From positions 6,041 to 70,040 of the forward strand of contig DKYT01000021.1 in NCBI GenBank assembly GCA_002492465.1: DNA of 64,000 nt, given 5' to 3'. Position 1 is the stretch's first letter. Every line of letters starts with the position of its first letter. This DNA comes from Lachnospiraceae bacterium UBA7093 (GTDB lineage: Bacteria > Bacillota > Clostridia > Lachnospirales > Lachnospiraceae). The position numbers and the translations under genes were made by a program. Of this stretch, positions 16,716-25,390 are shown piece after piece. The notes under the pieces are model-generated. The model worked only from the letters and a program-made list of their open reading frames with translations, did not search any database and was not told the DNA's origin.

Positions 16716-18203
16716 ATGAAATCAAGAGAAAAATTTGGCAGCCGTCTGGGATTCATTCTGGTATCTGCCGGTTGTGCAATCGGAATCGGAAATGTATGGA
16801 AATTCCCCTATATGACAGGGCAATACGGCGGAGCCGCTTTTATCATCATTTACCTTGCTTTTTTGCTTCTTATGGGATGGCCTATTATGGTGTGTGAATT
16901 TGCCGTAGGGCGGGGCAGCCAGAAAAGCTGCGCTACCTCCTTCAAGGTGTTAGAGCCGAAAGGAACGAAATGGCATCATTACGGATGGTTCGGCATGGCT
17001 GGAAATTATCTTCTTATGATGTTTTATACCATGGTTGCAGGATGGATGATGTACTACTGTTTCCGCTGCGCCCGGGGCGACTTCAGCCAGTCTTCCATGA
17101 GCGCCCAGACAATCGCGGAGCGCTTTAACGAAATGCTCTCTTCAGGCAAAACCATGTCCTTCTGGATGGTTGTCACCGTACTGCTCTCCTTTGGCATCTG
17201 CGCATTCGGCGTGCAGAAAGGCGTGGAACGGGTCACCAAAGTCATGATGATCGCCCTCCTTGTACTGATTGTAGTCCTTGCAGTTAATTCCGTACGGCTG
17301 CCCGGCGCAATAGAAGGTGTAAAATTTTACCTGATCCCCAATTTTCAGCACATGAAGGAAATTGGAATCGGTAACATTGTTTTCGGCGCCATGAGTCAGG
17401 CATTCTTTACCCTAAGTCTTGGCATCGGTGCAATGGCAATTTTCGGAAGTTATCTGCATAAAGAGCATTCCCTTGCAGGGGAAGCCATCAACATCGGTAT
17501 CCTGGATACCTTTGTCGCCCTGATGGCAGGTATGATTATCATTCCCGCTTGCTTTGCTTTTGGCATTGAAGCAGACGCAGGTCCCTCCCTGATCTTTATT
17601 ACCCTTCCTCAGATCTTTAACCAAATGAACGGAGGAAGAATCTGGGGCGCGCTGTTCTTTTTATTTTTATCCTTTGCCGCTCTGTCCACCGTTACGGCAG
17701 TCTTTGAGAATATCATTTCCTTTGCCATGGATCTGTTCGGTGTTTCCCGCAAAAAAGCGGTGCTGGTCAATATTTTCCTTGTAATCCTGCTTTCCCTTCC
17801 CGCTGTTCTGGGCTTTAACCTTCTTTCGGCAATTCAGCCCCTGGGCGCCGGAACAGGCATTATGGATCTGGAGGATTTCCTGGTATCCAATAACCTGCTG
17901 CCTTTGGGTTCACTGGTGTATCTGATGTTCTGTACGCAAAAAAGAGGATGGGGATGGAACAATTTTATAGAAGAAGCCAACTCCGGCACAGGGAAAAAAT
18001 TCCCCCTGTTTCTGCGCGGCTATATGACTTATGGAATTCCGATTCTCATTGTGGTGATCTACCTGAAAGGCTATTGGGATATGTTCGCCCCCAAAGCAGC
18101 AGCGGAAAACAATCCGATGCTGCTTGCGGGCTGGATGCTTGTAGCTGTGGCTTTCCTTGCCCTCATCGGCTGGTTTGCCTTCGGCGGAAAGCGTAAAGAT
18201 TAG
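16716..18203 (+). CDS. Neurotransmitter:sodium symporter (NSS) family transporter
   Basis: A 495-residue inner-membrane transporter with about 11-12 hydrophobic segments. The first helix carries the family signature 'GFILVSAGCAIGIGNVWKFPY', where the unwound TM1 binds Na+ and substrate, followed by 'GQYGGAAF' and 'EFAVGRGSQ'. Bacterial members (LeuT, MhsT, TnaT) import amino acids with Na+; the substrate here is not determinable. AGGGAGA precedes the ATG. The stop overlaps the stop of the converging DUF362 gene by four bases. Confidence 0.92.
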   Translation: MKSREKFGSRLGFILVSAGCAIGIGNVWKFPYMTGQYGGAAFIIIYLAFLLLMGWPIMVCEFAVGRGSQKSCATSFKVLEPKGTKWHHYGWFGMAGNYLLMMFYTMVAGWMMYYCFRCARGDFSQSSMSAQTIAERFNEMLSSGKTMSFWMVVTVLLSFGICAFGVQKGVERVTKVMMIALLVLIVVLAVNSVRLPGAIEGVKFYLIPNFQHMKEIGIGNIVFGAMSQAFFTLSLGIGAMAIFGSYLHKEHSLAGEAINIGILDTFVALMAGMIIIPACFAFGIEADAGPSLIFITLPQIFNQMNGGRIWGALFFLFLSFAALSTVTAVFENIISFAMDLFGVSRKKAVLVNIFLVILLSLPAVLGFNLLSAIQPLGAGTGIMDLEDFLVSNNLLPLGSLVYLMFCTQKRGWGWNNFIEEANSGTGKKFPLFLRGYMTYGIPILIVVIYLKGYWDMFAPKAAAENNPMLLAGWMLVAVAFLALIGWFAFGGKRKD

Positions 18204-19069
18204 TCCACTTCTATCAGTTCATACTCTCTGACACCAAATCCTAAATCGGCTGCCGCCTCAACGGTGTGCACCCCGTTTCTGGATTCAATACGTTCCAGCA
18301 GATGATCCCGTCCCGGGTCATCTGTTGCTGCGTATACCAGATCCAGGCACGCCTGGTCAATGGCAATGGGATCCTCAGAAATTAAAATACCAATATCCTT
18401 CATGCAGGGGTCTTCTGCAACGGCACAGCAGTCGCAATCCACAGACATGTTTTTCATAACGTTGATATAAACGGCATTTCCCTTGAAATACTCCACCACG
18501 GAAGAAGCCGCATCCGCCATTGCCTCCAGGAAGGAATCATGATCCGCAGTCCAAAATGCATCCGTATCTCCTACTCCATGAATGTATGCTTTACCGTAAG
18601 ATGAGGCAACGCCGATAGAAAGCTGCTTGATAGCCCCACCAAAGCCGCCCATGGGATGCCCTTTAAAATGTGACAGCACCAGCATGGAATCATAATTTGC
18701 CAGGTCTTTTCCCACAAAATTTTTCTGAATTTTCTTCCCCTTTGGAATGGAAAGCTCTAAGTCCGGACCTTCTGCATCCAGCAGGTCAACGGAAAAACAC
18801 TTGCTCCAGCCATGCTCTTCTAAAGTCTTTAAATGCTTTTCTGTTGTCTCCCGGGTTCCCTCATATGCCGTATTACATTCCACCACAGTGCCGCCTACAT
18901 AGTCCACCACCGGTTTCCAAAATTCCGGTTTCAGGAAATTCTGATTGCCAGTCTCTCCGGAATGCACCTTGATTGCCGTTTTGCCCGGAAGCTCTTTTCC
19001 CAGCGTCTGATACAGCTCCAGAACCTTTTCCGGAGTGATCGTCCTTGAAAAAAATACTTTTGGTTTCAT
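18200..19069 (-). CDS. DUF362-domain protein
   Basis: A 289-residue protein of the DUF362 family, recognised by 'VFFSRTITPEKV', 'AIKVHSGETGN', 'LSHFKGHPMGGFGGAIKQLSIG' and a Cys cluster near residue 215 ('VDCDCCAVAEDPC'). The family is often fused to or paired with ferredoxin domains; no CxxCxxC ferredoxin motif is present here. A role with an iron-sulfur or other metal centre is plausible from the cysteines but unproven. AGGAGG precedes the ATG. It converges on the symporter gene with overlapping stops. Confidence 0.82.
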   Translation of the reverse strand: MKPKVFFSRTITPEKVLELYQTLGKELPGKTAIKVHSGETGNQNFLKPEFWKPVVDYVGGTVVECNTAYEGTRETTEKHLKTLEEHGWSKCFSVDLLDAEGPDLELSIPKGKKIQKNFVGKDLANYDSMLVLSHFKGHPMGGFGGAIKQLSIGVASSYGKAYIHGVGDTDAFWTADHDSFLEAMADAASSVVEYFKGNAVYINVMKNMSVDCDCCAVAEDPCMKDIGILISEDPIAIDQACLDLVYAATDDPGRDHLLERIESRNGVHTVEAAADLGFGVREYELIEVD

Positions 19070-19135
19070 GATTAGCCCTCCTATTCGTTTTCATAGTTTC
19101 AGTATATCATTTAAAATAAATAAATGTACACTACT

Positions 19136-19702
19136 TTATTCTATATTTACCCCTTCTTTTTTAGACAGACTCCGCTTTTCTACCAAGCCTGCGATCCATT
19201 CTCCCAGCCAGCTGCAGAGCAATCCGGTCAACGCGCCGGCAAGAACGTCGCTGGGATAATGGACGCCCACATACAGCCTGGAAAAAGAAATCAAAACCGC
19301 AAGAATCAAAATGGGAACCCCAAATTTTTTCGGCAGTCTGCGGTACAGCACACACGCTGAGGCAAAGGAGCTGCCTGCATGCCCGGAGGGAAAAGAAAAT
19401 TCCGTAGGCTTTTTGATCAACGGTATCAAGCCTTCCACCACATAATAGGGTCTGGTTCTTGCCACAAGATTTTTAAGCAGAATATTGTTGATCAACAGTG
19501 AAAAGAGCAATGCGCAGGCGCTCATCCAGCCGATTCTTCTGGTTTTCGGGAAAATCAGCAGCAGGACGGTTAAGACAATCCACAGAATTCCTGCATTTCC
19601 CAAAGTAGTAATCACCTTCATAACAGGATCCAGGATCGGATTCCGCACCGCCTCCTGCAAAAACAGCAAAATTTCTCCATCCATATGTAATAGTCCTTCC
19701 AT
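19136..19702 (-). CDS. PAP2-family phosphatase
   Basis: A 188-residue membrane protein with about five hydrophobic segments and all three parts of the PAP2 signature: KNLVARTRP (KX6RP), PSGH near residue 105, and SRLYVGVHYPSD (SRX5HX3D). It likely dephosphorylates a lipid such as undecaprenyl pyrophosphate or phosphatidic acid at the outer face of the membrane. A GGAGGAGG site precedes the ATG. It follows the LysM/GLUG gene by 30 bases and is probably co-transcribed. Confidence 0.9.
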   Translation of the reverse strand: MEGLLHMDGEILLFLQEAVRNPILDPVMKVITTLGNAGILWIVLTVLLLIFPKTRRIGWMSACALLFSLLINNILLKNLVARTRPYYVVEGLIPLIKKPTEFSFPSGHAGSSFASACVLYRRLPKKFGVPILILAVLISFSRLYVGVHYPSDVLAGALTGLLCSWLGEWIAGLVEKRSLSKKEGVNIE

Positions 19703-19732
19703 TCTTTCCTCCTCCTGTTTCTATTTTCATTG

Positions 19733-22027
19733 TTACTCTATATCCAAAAAATCCCTTTTCTGTTGGGATGTAACCAGTGCAAAGGGGTTATGCAGGCAGT
19801 CGAACTCCCATCCCTCTCTTCCAAGATAAGAAAACTCCACAAGATATGGAGCTTCTGCAATTTCAATCTCCTGATCCACGCTTGCTCCCAGATAGCGGGT
19901 TGCACCAAGCAAATCAGAATCCTCCCGGTGCTTCTCCACCCCAATAAACTCTGCGAGCAGTCCCTGACGCATCCGGTAAAACACGCAGCAGTCGATCAGC
20001 TGCTTTTCTTCCTCTCCCGGCTGATAGGCATAACACCTGAAAGAATATCCATATAGATTTTCTCCGTTTTCCAGCTTATAACGGTAAAAACGAAGTCCCC
20101 AGTATCGATCCCCTAAATACCTTTCTGCACAATCAGCGATGCTCTCCTGAACGCCTTTCCAGTCCTTCTCAAAAAAATCGCCGGTTTCGTTTTTCGTCAC
20201 CTGATAGAAAATACAGGAGGAAAAAATCGCCGGTTCCCCATCTGCCATCAGCCATGTATCGCATTCTTCCTGGGATTTGGAAAGAACCTCCAGTCCTTCT
20301 TCCCCTGCCGTATAAGCGCCGTAATACACCCCTAAAAATCCCGTGCTCTCTTTTTTGCCAAAAGCGGACTGCTGCCTTGTTGTTCCGTCTTCCCCTTTTG
20401 CTTCACAAATGCAAAAGTCTCTTTCATCCAATGCCTTCAGCACATAATACTCCAAATGGGGAACCAGAATTTTCTCTCCCGGATAAATCAGATTCCTGTT
20501 TTCCCTGTATTCTACGGCTTTCAGCTTTTCATAAAAACTTCCGTCCCCGTAATAATTCTCCGCAATTTTCCAAAGACTGTCTCCCGGCTTTACCTGATAA
20601 ACTTCATCCTCCTTGGGTCCGACAAAAAGCTTTATGTAATCCGCCTGATCCGTTCCCGGAACATTCATTTCCGTATACAGTGTCTGAAACCCTTCTACAT
20701 CTTCCAACATCTTTTCGCCATGCAGATAAGCGTCTATCTCTTTCATTTCCTCTCCGGATAATTTATAGGTTCCTGAATGGCGATACTTTTGGTCGGTTCC
20801 CTCTGAAAGATAATAACAGTTTTTCACTTCTCCCTGCCGGCATAAAAAATAACCGCTGCTCATGGCAATTCCAAAAACATAACCGGGATCGTTGTCTGCC
20901 TCTTTACCTGCATTTCCTTCATGGGCGCAGTTTTGGATCTCGCCTGTATTGTAGCCGCTGATTCCTGCCGCCACCCGCTCTTCATCCTCATGATAGCGCA
21001 GCCTTATAATCTCCGCTTTCTCGGGCAGCAGTAAAACATCACCCATATTTTTACAGTCCCGAATCTCCCCGGAATTTGCCCCCGCTATGCCTCCCGCAAC
21101 CCTGGCGCAGGAAATTTTTCCTTCGTTAAAGCAATTTTCCACTATGCCGTTGTTCTTACCTGTAATTCCGCCTACACAGGATTCCATCAGGATGTCATCC
21201 TGATCATCTCCCGTGTCCTTCCATATCTTTAAACCGTCGGTATAAAGGGTCGTCTCTCCACAAGTGGAACATCCCTTTATAAGTCCGCTGCCGTAGTTCA
21301 CCGCCGCGATGCCTCCGGCACGCCATTGAGGACAGTTAATAGCAAGCCTCTCCTCTTCCCTGCGTATACATCCTCCCGCTGTAATCCTTCCTGAAAAGCT
21401 GCAATTTTCAATGATACCGCCATTGTAAACCACTAACCCTGCCACTGTCCCGTCTCCCAGCACACTTCCCTCCACAGAACAGTTTTCGATTCTTCCGCCA
21501 TTATACCCGCAAAGTGCTGCCGTCACAAACAGATCCACTTCCGGGTCTTCCTTTTCCACCTCCCAGTTATCATACCGGGAAATAAAAAAGCAGGAGCGGA
21601 GGTTCAGATTTTTGATACAGCCTTCCTCCATCAGCCCGGCAAAAATCGGATATTGATCGGAGTAAAAACCAATCATCGCATAGCCGTCCCCGTCAAACAC
21701 GCCGTGGTAGCCTGGCACCATACAGCCTGCATTTTCCGGCGGCGATTCTTCCCAGCTTTCCCATGTATCCGGATCGTTAAAATAAATGTCCTGGGTCATT
21801 CTTCCGTTCAGACCGGTTTCTCCCTCTTTTACCCGAAGGGCAAATTCCTCAAAATCTTCTTTGGAGGAGATCAGACAGATTTCCTCTCCTCTCTCACTGC
21901 CTGACAAATTTTCTTCCCTAATGGGACAAAGAAATGCGACATATGAAACTATTATCAGCAAAGGTATGGAACAGACCAGAAATATTTTTACTATTTTACT
22001 TGTCATCAGTAGTCCATTCTTTTTCAT
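19733..22027 (-). CDS. Large membrane-anchored protein with GLUG-like repeats and a LysM domain
   Basis: A 764-residue exported protein. An N-terminal hydrophobic segment (about residues 11-32) is an anchor or signal. Residues about 110-420 contain repeated GLUG-like units of the form 'G.IENC...G.V.G...AGG...YN.G' (for example 'NGGIIENCSFSGRI', 'NNGIVENCFNEGKI'), predicted to form a beta-helix. A LysM domain follows ('YQVKPGDSLWKIAENYYGDG', about 480-530), and the C-terminal 230 residues match no family I know. It is probably a wall-associated surface protein. There is no good ribosome site before the ATG, and it starts eight bases after the upstream gene, suggesting coupling. Confidence 0.8.
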   Translation of the reverse strand: MKKNGLLMTSKIVKIFLVCSIPLLIIVSYVAFLCPIREENLSGSERGEEICLISSKEDFEEFALRVKEGETGLNGRMTQDIYFNDPDTWESWEESPPENAGCMVPGYHGVFDGDGYAMIGFYSDQYPIFAGLMEEGCIKNLNLRSCFFISRYDNWEVEKEDPEVDLFVTAALCGYNGGRIENCSVEGSVLGDGTVAGLVVYNGGIIENCSFSGRITAGGCIRREEERLAINCPQWRAGGIAAVNYGSGLIKGCSTCGETTLYTDGLKIWKDTGDDQDDILMESCVGGITGKNNGIVENCFNEGKISCARVAGGIAGANSGEIRDCKNMGDVLLLPEKAEIIRLRYHEDEERVAAGISGYNTGEIQNCAHEGNAGKEADNDPGYVFGIAMSSGYFLCRQGEVKNCYYLSEGTDQKYRHSGTYKLSGEEMKEIDAYLHGEKMLEDVEGFQTLYTEMNVPGTDQADYIKLFVGPKEDEVYQVKPGDSLWKIAENYYGDGSFYEKLKAVEYRENRNLIYPGEKILVPHLEYYVLKALDERDFCICEAKGEDGTTRQQSAFGKKESTGFLGVYYGAYTAGEEGLEVLSKSQEECDTWLMADGEPAIFSSCIFYQVTKNETGDFFEKDWKGVQESIADCAERYLGDRYWGLRFYRYKLENGENLYGYSFRCYAYQPGEEEKQLIDCCVFYRMRQGLLAEFIGVEKHREDSDLLGATRYLGASVDQEIEIAEAPYLVEFSYLGREGWEFDCLHNPFALVTSQQKRDFLDIE

Positions 22028-22035
22028 AAAAATAT

Positions 22036-23070
22036 CTATGCTCTTTTGTAAACTGTGGAATTCGTACTACCTTCCGAAACAACATATCCCGTATCAATTA
22101 ATATACGAAGATACCTCCACGTAGTTGCCTCAGATTTTCCACAAATTCTTTTAGCCTCTGCCGGGGTAATGCTTCCCTGATTGTCAATTGCTTCTACAAT
22201 AGAAATTGTCTTTCTATAGTCAGCTTCCTTCAAAACTTCTTTCAAAACTTCTTTCAAACTTCTTTCATTTTTGTAATTCAACGTCAAAACTTCACCTTTA
22301 TTTTGCTTATTAGCATCTTCCAAAAAAGCCTCATGCACAAACAGTCTTGAAATAAAATAACTGTGATCATCATCTGTCTCAAATTCCGGCTTTGGTGAAC
22401 CATTTACCTCAAGTGCATTCAAAATCTTCTTAAATCCGGTATTTCTTCCCTCTGTCAAGCGCAATTCCTTTAAAAAATCACCGATTCTCCGATTTCTATA
22501 TCTACGGTTTGATACACAATAGTTTTTCAATCCCTCCTGTGTTATAGAGCGATCCGGTCCTGGAAAACTTACAATTTCTATTCGATCACGCTCGATACGC
22601 ACTTCAATTGGTTCTCGAATATCATAAGCACGATGGTATACTGCATTAGATAACGCCTCTTCTATAGCAGCATAAGGGTAATTAAAAAACCGATCTGCCT
22701 CCGCCCTGTCCGGATACTTAATAACCTTTTCTGTAATAATCATATTTTTAATAAATTGTTTATCCTGATAAGTCTCTATTCCAACTATTGGTGTATATGC
22801 GGGTCTGATAAATTTACATTTTGCATAAATTTCCTTCTGATAAGCGTCAATTTTATCTATCGGAATGCCCTTTAATGGATAAACAGGTCTTCCATTATTC
22901 TCTTCAACACCGATAACAATATAACCGCCGCCCCAGTTATCAAGATCATTGGCAAATGCACAAACCGTCTTCAAGGAAGCCGCCGGATCCCACGTTTCTT
23001 TGAACTCAACCCTTGCCCATTCAACTATTTTACCCGATAATAATGTTTTTATATTTGTCGGTATCGCCAT
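22036..23070 (-). CDS. AlbA_2/Schlafen-like ATP-binding transcriptional regulator
   Basis: A 344-residue protein. The N-terminal domain is of the AlbA_2/Schlafen type ('EFKETWDPAASLKTVCAFANDLDNWGGGYIVIGV'), followed by a degenerate GHKL-type ATPase segment ('AIEEALSNAVYHRAYDIREPIEV') and a C-terminal winged helix ('GSITPAEAKRICGKSEATTWRYLRIL'). Such proteins are usually annotated as putative DNA-binding regulators. The linker has a tandem KEVLKEVLKE repeat encoded by direct DNA repeats. The gene is clearly more AT-rich than its neighbours, hinting at recent transfer. The start at 23070 follows GAAGGAAGGGAG. Confidence 0.82.
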   Translation of the reverse strand: MAIPTNIKTLLSGKIVEWARVEFKETWDPAASLKTVCAFANDLDNWGGGYIVIGVEENNGRPVYPLKGIPIDKIDAYQKEIYAKCKFIRPAYTPIVGIETYQDKQFIKNMIITEKVIKYPDRAEADRFFNYPYAAIEEALSNAVYHRAYDIREPIEVRIERDRIEIVSFPGPDRSITQEGLKNYCVSNRRYRNRRIGDFLKELRLTEGRNTGFKKILNALEVNGSPKPEFETDDDHSYFISRLFVHEAFLEDANKQNKGEVLTLNYKNERSLKEVLKEVLKEADYRKTISIVEAIDNQGSITPAEAKRICGKSEATTWRYLRILIDTGYVVSEGSTNSTVYKRA

Positions 23071-23194
23071 ATACTCCCTTCCTTCTTCTCCATTCCAGAA
23101 TAATAATCTACAAATACAGTATTTCACAAAATTTATTATATCACCCTTTATCCCTGCCTACAATTATAACTCCCCGGTTCACTGAAAAGGAACC

Positions 23195-23223
23195 TTGTTT
23201 TTCCCCCACTCCTATCCTATAAT
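23195..23223 (+). promoter_or_regulatory. Sigma-A promoter of the small membrane protein gene
   Basis: TTGTTT (23195-23200) and perfect TATAAT (23218-23223) are 17 bases apart, 37 bases before the ATG at 23261. This excludes the longer upstream in-frame reading. Confidence 0.7.
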
Positions 23224-23260
23224 GAAACTATCATACGAAATAAACGCGAGGAACGATTTT

Positions 23261-23872
23261 ATGCAACAGCCAATCAAAGTATGTGACAACAAGCATGTAA
23301 AGATAGAGCCGCGCAAGCTTCTTACCCTTCCGGCTAAAATATCCAGTCGGCTCTCTGACCTTGGCACCCCCTACCGGGATGCCTACACCACATTTATTTT
23401 CCCGGCTTCTACAATTAAGAAGAAAAAAAGACAGCTTCGTGCTGTCCGGTTGCTTTCGTTATTTCTTTGTATTTTCATAATAGTTTTTCCCGGCAAATGG
23501 GTGCAGGCTATTTCGATTTTGATTTTATTGCTCCTGTATCTTCCCTTTCTTGTTTATTATCCTAAAATGGGGCTGGAAAAGGACAAAGAAAATAGCTTTT
23601 TGCCCTTTCCCGGCTTCTCCTGCGTAATCGGTCTGTTTATTCTTTATACAACTCTGATGGCAGATTATATAAAAATAGAAAAAGGCTTGTGGATACCGGT
23701 TTCTGTCCTGCTGACATTGGTTTTGTCAGCACCTTATCTGCTCCTGCTCCGCGCCTGGAAAATAAAGGTACCGCCAGCAGAAATTTTTCTGACAGTCACT
23801 CACTTTTTCCTGCTCTCTTTGTGCTTCGCGCCTTCCGTTCATTACCTGTTGTCCATTATGTGCTCTGAATAA
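23261..23872 (+). CDS. Hypothetical multi-pass membrane protein
   Basis: An unrecognised protein of 203 residues beginning MQQPIKVCDNKHVKI. About 50 N-terminal hydrophilic residues are followed by a basic KKKKR stretch and roughly five hydrophobic helices ('LLSLFLCIFIIVF', 'ISILILLLLYLPFLV', 'CVIGLFILYTTLM', 'VSVLLTLVLSAPYLLLL', 'IFLTVTHFFLLSLCF'). The start is supported by a GAGGA site and by the promoter upstream. It is a single-gene unit whose 3' end overlaps the end of galT by 17 bases on the opposite strand. No function can be assigned. Confidence 0.7.
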   Translation: MQQPIKVCDNKHVKIEPRKLLTLPAKISSRLSDLGTPYRDAYTTFIFPASTIKKKKRQLRAVRLLSLFLCIFIIVFPGKWVQAISILILLLLYLPFLVYYPKMGLEKDKENSFLPFPGFSCVIGLFILYTTLMADYIKIEKGLWIPVSVLLTLVLSAPYLLLLRAWKIKVPPAEIFLTVTHFFLLSLCFAPSVHYLLSIMCSE

Positions 23873-25355
23873 ACCGGTCGAACGCCTCCTGTCCTTCCGG
23901 CGTCCTCTTGTAGACCCCTGCGTCTGCAAGCACCTGCATGAATACAAGACCTATCTCTTTCTCCACAATCTCATCTATATTGGTTCGATCTATTTTGTCA
24001 TACTTTTTCCGGAATTCCTCTACCCAGTCTGCATGTTTTGCAAGCTCCTCATGGCTTCTCAGATCCTGTCCTGAAAGAAATGCCTCCTTTAGCCGCTCCA
24101 TTTCTCCCTTTAACCTTGCCGGAAGAACCGCAAGCCCCATCACCTCGATCAAGCCGATATTCTCCTTCTTAATGTGATGAAGATTGGCATGAGGATGGTA
24201 AACGCCCAAGGGGTGTTCCTCGGTGGTAATGTTGTTTCTAAGCACCAGATCCAGCTCGTACCTATCCTCTCTTTTTCTGGCAATGGGCGTAATGGTATTG
24301 TGAGGCTCCCCATCCGTCTCCGCAAAGATAAAAGCCGCTTCATCCGTATAGCCTCTCCACTTATCCAGAATCAAATCCGCCAAAGCGATTATCCTGTCTG
24401 TATCCACACCCCTTAACCGAATCACTGACATAGGCCATTTGACGATTCCCATCTCCACATCCTCAAAGCCTTTCACCTGGAAGCTTCTTTCCACCGGTGC
24501 CTTTGCCATGGCAAATTCATAATGACCGCCCTGAAAATGATCATGGCTTAAAATAGAGCCGCCCACAATGGGCAGATCTGCATTGGAACCTACAAAATAG
24601 TGGGGAAACTGCTTTACAAAGTCAAACAGCTTGCAAAAGGTATTATGCTCGATCTTCATGGGTACATGCTGACCGTTAAATACAATACAATGCTCATTGT
24701 AGTAAACGTAAGGGGAATACTGAAATCCCCAGGTATCTCCCTGAATGGTCACAGGAATGATACGATGGTTCTGCCTTGCGGGATGGTTCACCCGCCCTGC
24801 ATAGCCCTCGTTCTCCCGGCAGAGCAGACACTTGGGATAACCTGACTGCTTCGCCGTCTTAGCTGCGGCAATCGCTTTGGGATCCTTTTCCGGCTTGGAA
24901 AGATTGATGGTAATGTCCAGATCACCGTATTCCGTGGGCGCCTTCCATTTCATGTCCTTACAAATTCTGTATCTGCGAATATAATCGGAATCACAACTGA
25001 ATTTATAATAAAAATCAGTTGCCTTTTGAGGACTTTCCTGATACAATTTCCAAAATCTGCGTATTACCTCGCTAGGTCTGGGCAAAAGTACGCTCATCAT
25101 TTTCGTGTCAAACAAATCCCGGTAAACTACGCTGTTTTCCTTTATCAGTCCCACTTCAAACGCATAGTCTAGCATCCGGCGCAAAATTCCCTCCAGATCC
25201 TCCAGGCACACCTGTACCGGCTCTTCCTCATCGGTCAATTCTTCCAATTCAAACAATTCCAACAGCCTGTTAATGGTATAAATCCTGTCCTCCTCCGGTG
25301 TCAGACCCGTTAAAACTCCATAAGCCGTCAGTTTTCTGATCTCTTCCTGAATCAT
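23856..25355 (-). CDS. galT: UDP-glucose--hexose-1-phosphate uridylyltransferase, class II
   Basis: A protein of about 499 residues of the Firmicute-type (class II) GalT family, which exchanges UMP between UDP-glucose and galactose-1-phosphate in the Leloir pathway. Recognisable parts are 'MIQEEIRKLTAYGVLTGL' at the start, 'RENEGYAGRVNHPARQNHRIIP', 'LPIVGGSILSHDHFQGGHYEFAMA' and 'YHPHANLHHIKKENIGLIEVMG'. The ATG at 25355 with an AAGGAGAGG site is preferred over a TTG ten codons upstream. It follows galK by 35 bases in the same operon. Confidence 0.95.
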   Translation of the reverse strand: MIQEEIRKLTAYGVLTGLTPEEDRIYTINRLLELFELEELTDEEEPVQVCLEDLEGILRRMLDYAFEVGLIKENSVVYRDLFDTKMMSVLLPRPSEVIRRFWKLYQESPQKATDFYYKFSCDSDYIRRYRICKDMKWKAPTEYGDLDITINLSKPEKDPKAIAAAKTAKQSGYPKCLLCRENEGYAGRVNHPARQNHRIIPVTIQGDTWGFQYSPYVYYNEHCIVFNGQHVPMKIEHNTFCKLFDFVKQFPHYFVGSNADLPIVGGSILSHDHFQGGHYEFAMAKAPVERSFQVKGFEDVEMGIVKWPMSVIRLRGVDTDRIIALADLILDKWRGYTDEAAFIFAETDGEPHNTITPIARKREDRYELDLVLRNNITTEEHPLGVYHPHANLHHIKKENIGLIEVMGLAVLPARLKGEMERLKEAFLSGQDLRSHEELAKHADWVEEFRKKYDKIDRTNIDEIVEKEIGLVFMQVLADAGVYKRTPEGQEAFDRFIQST

Positions 25356-25390
25356 CGTCCTGCCCTCTCCTTCTCTCCGTTCCAACCGCT

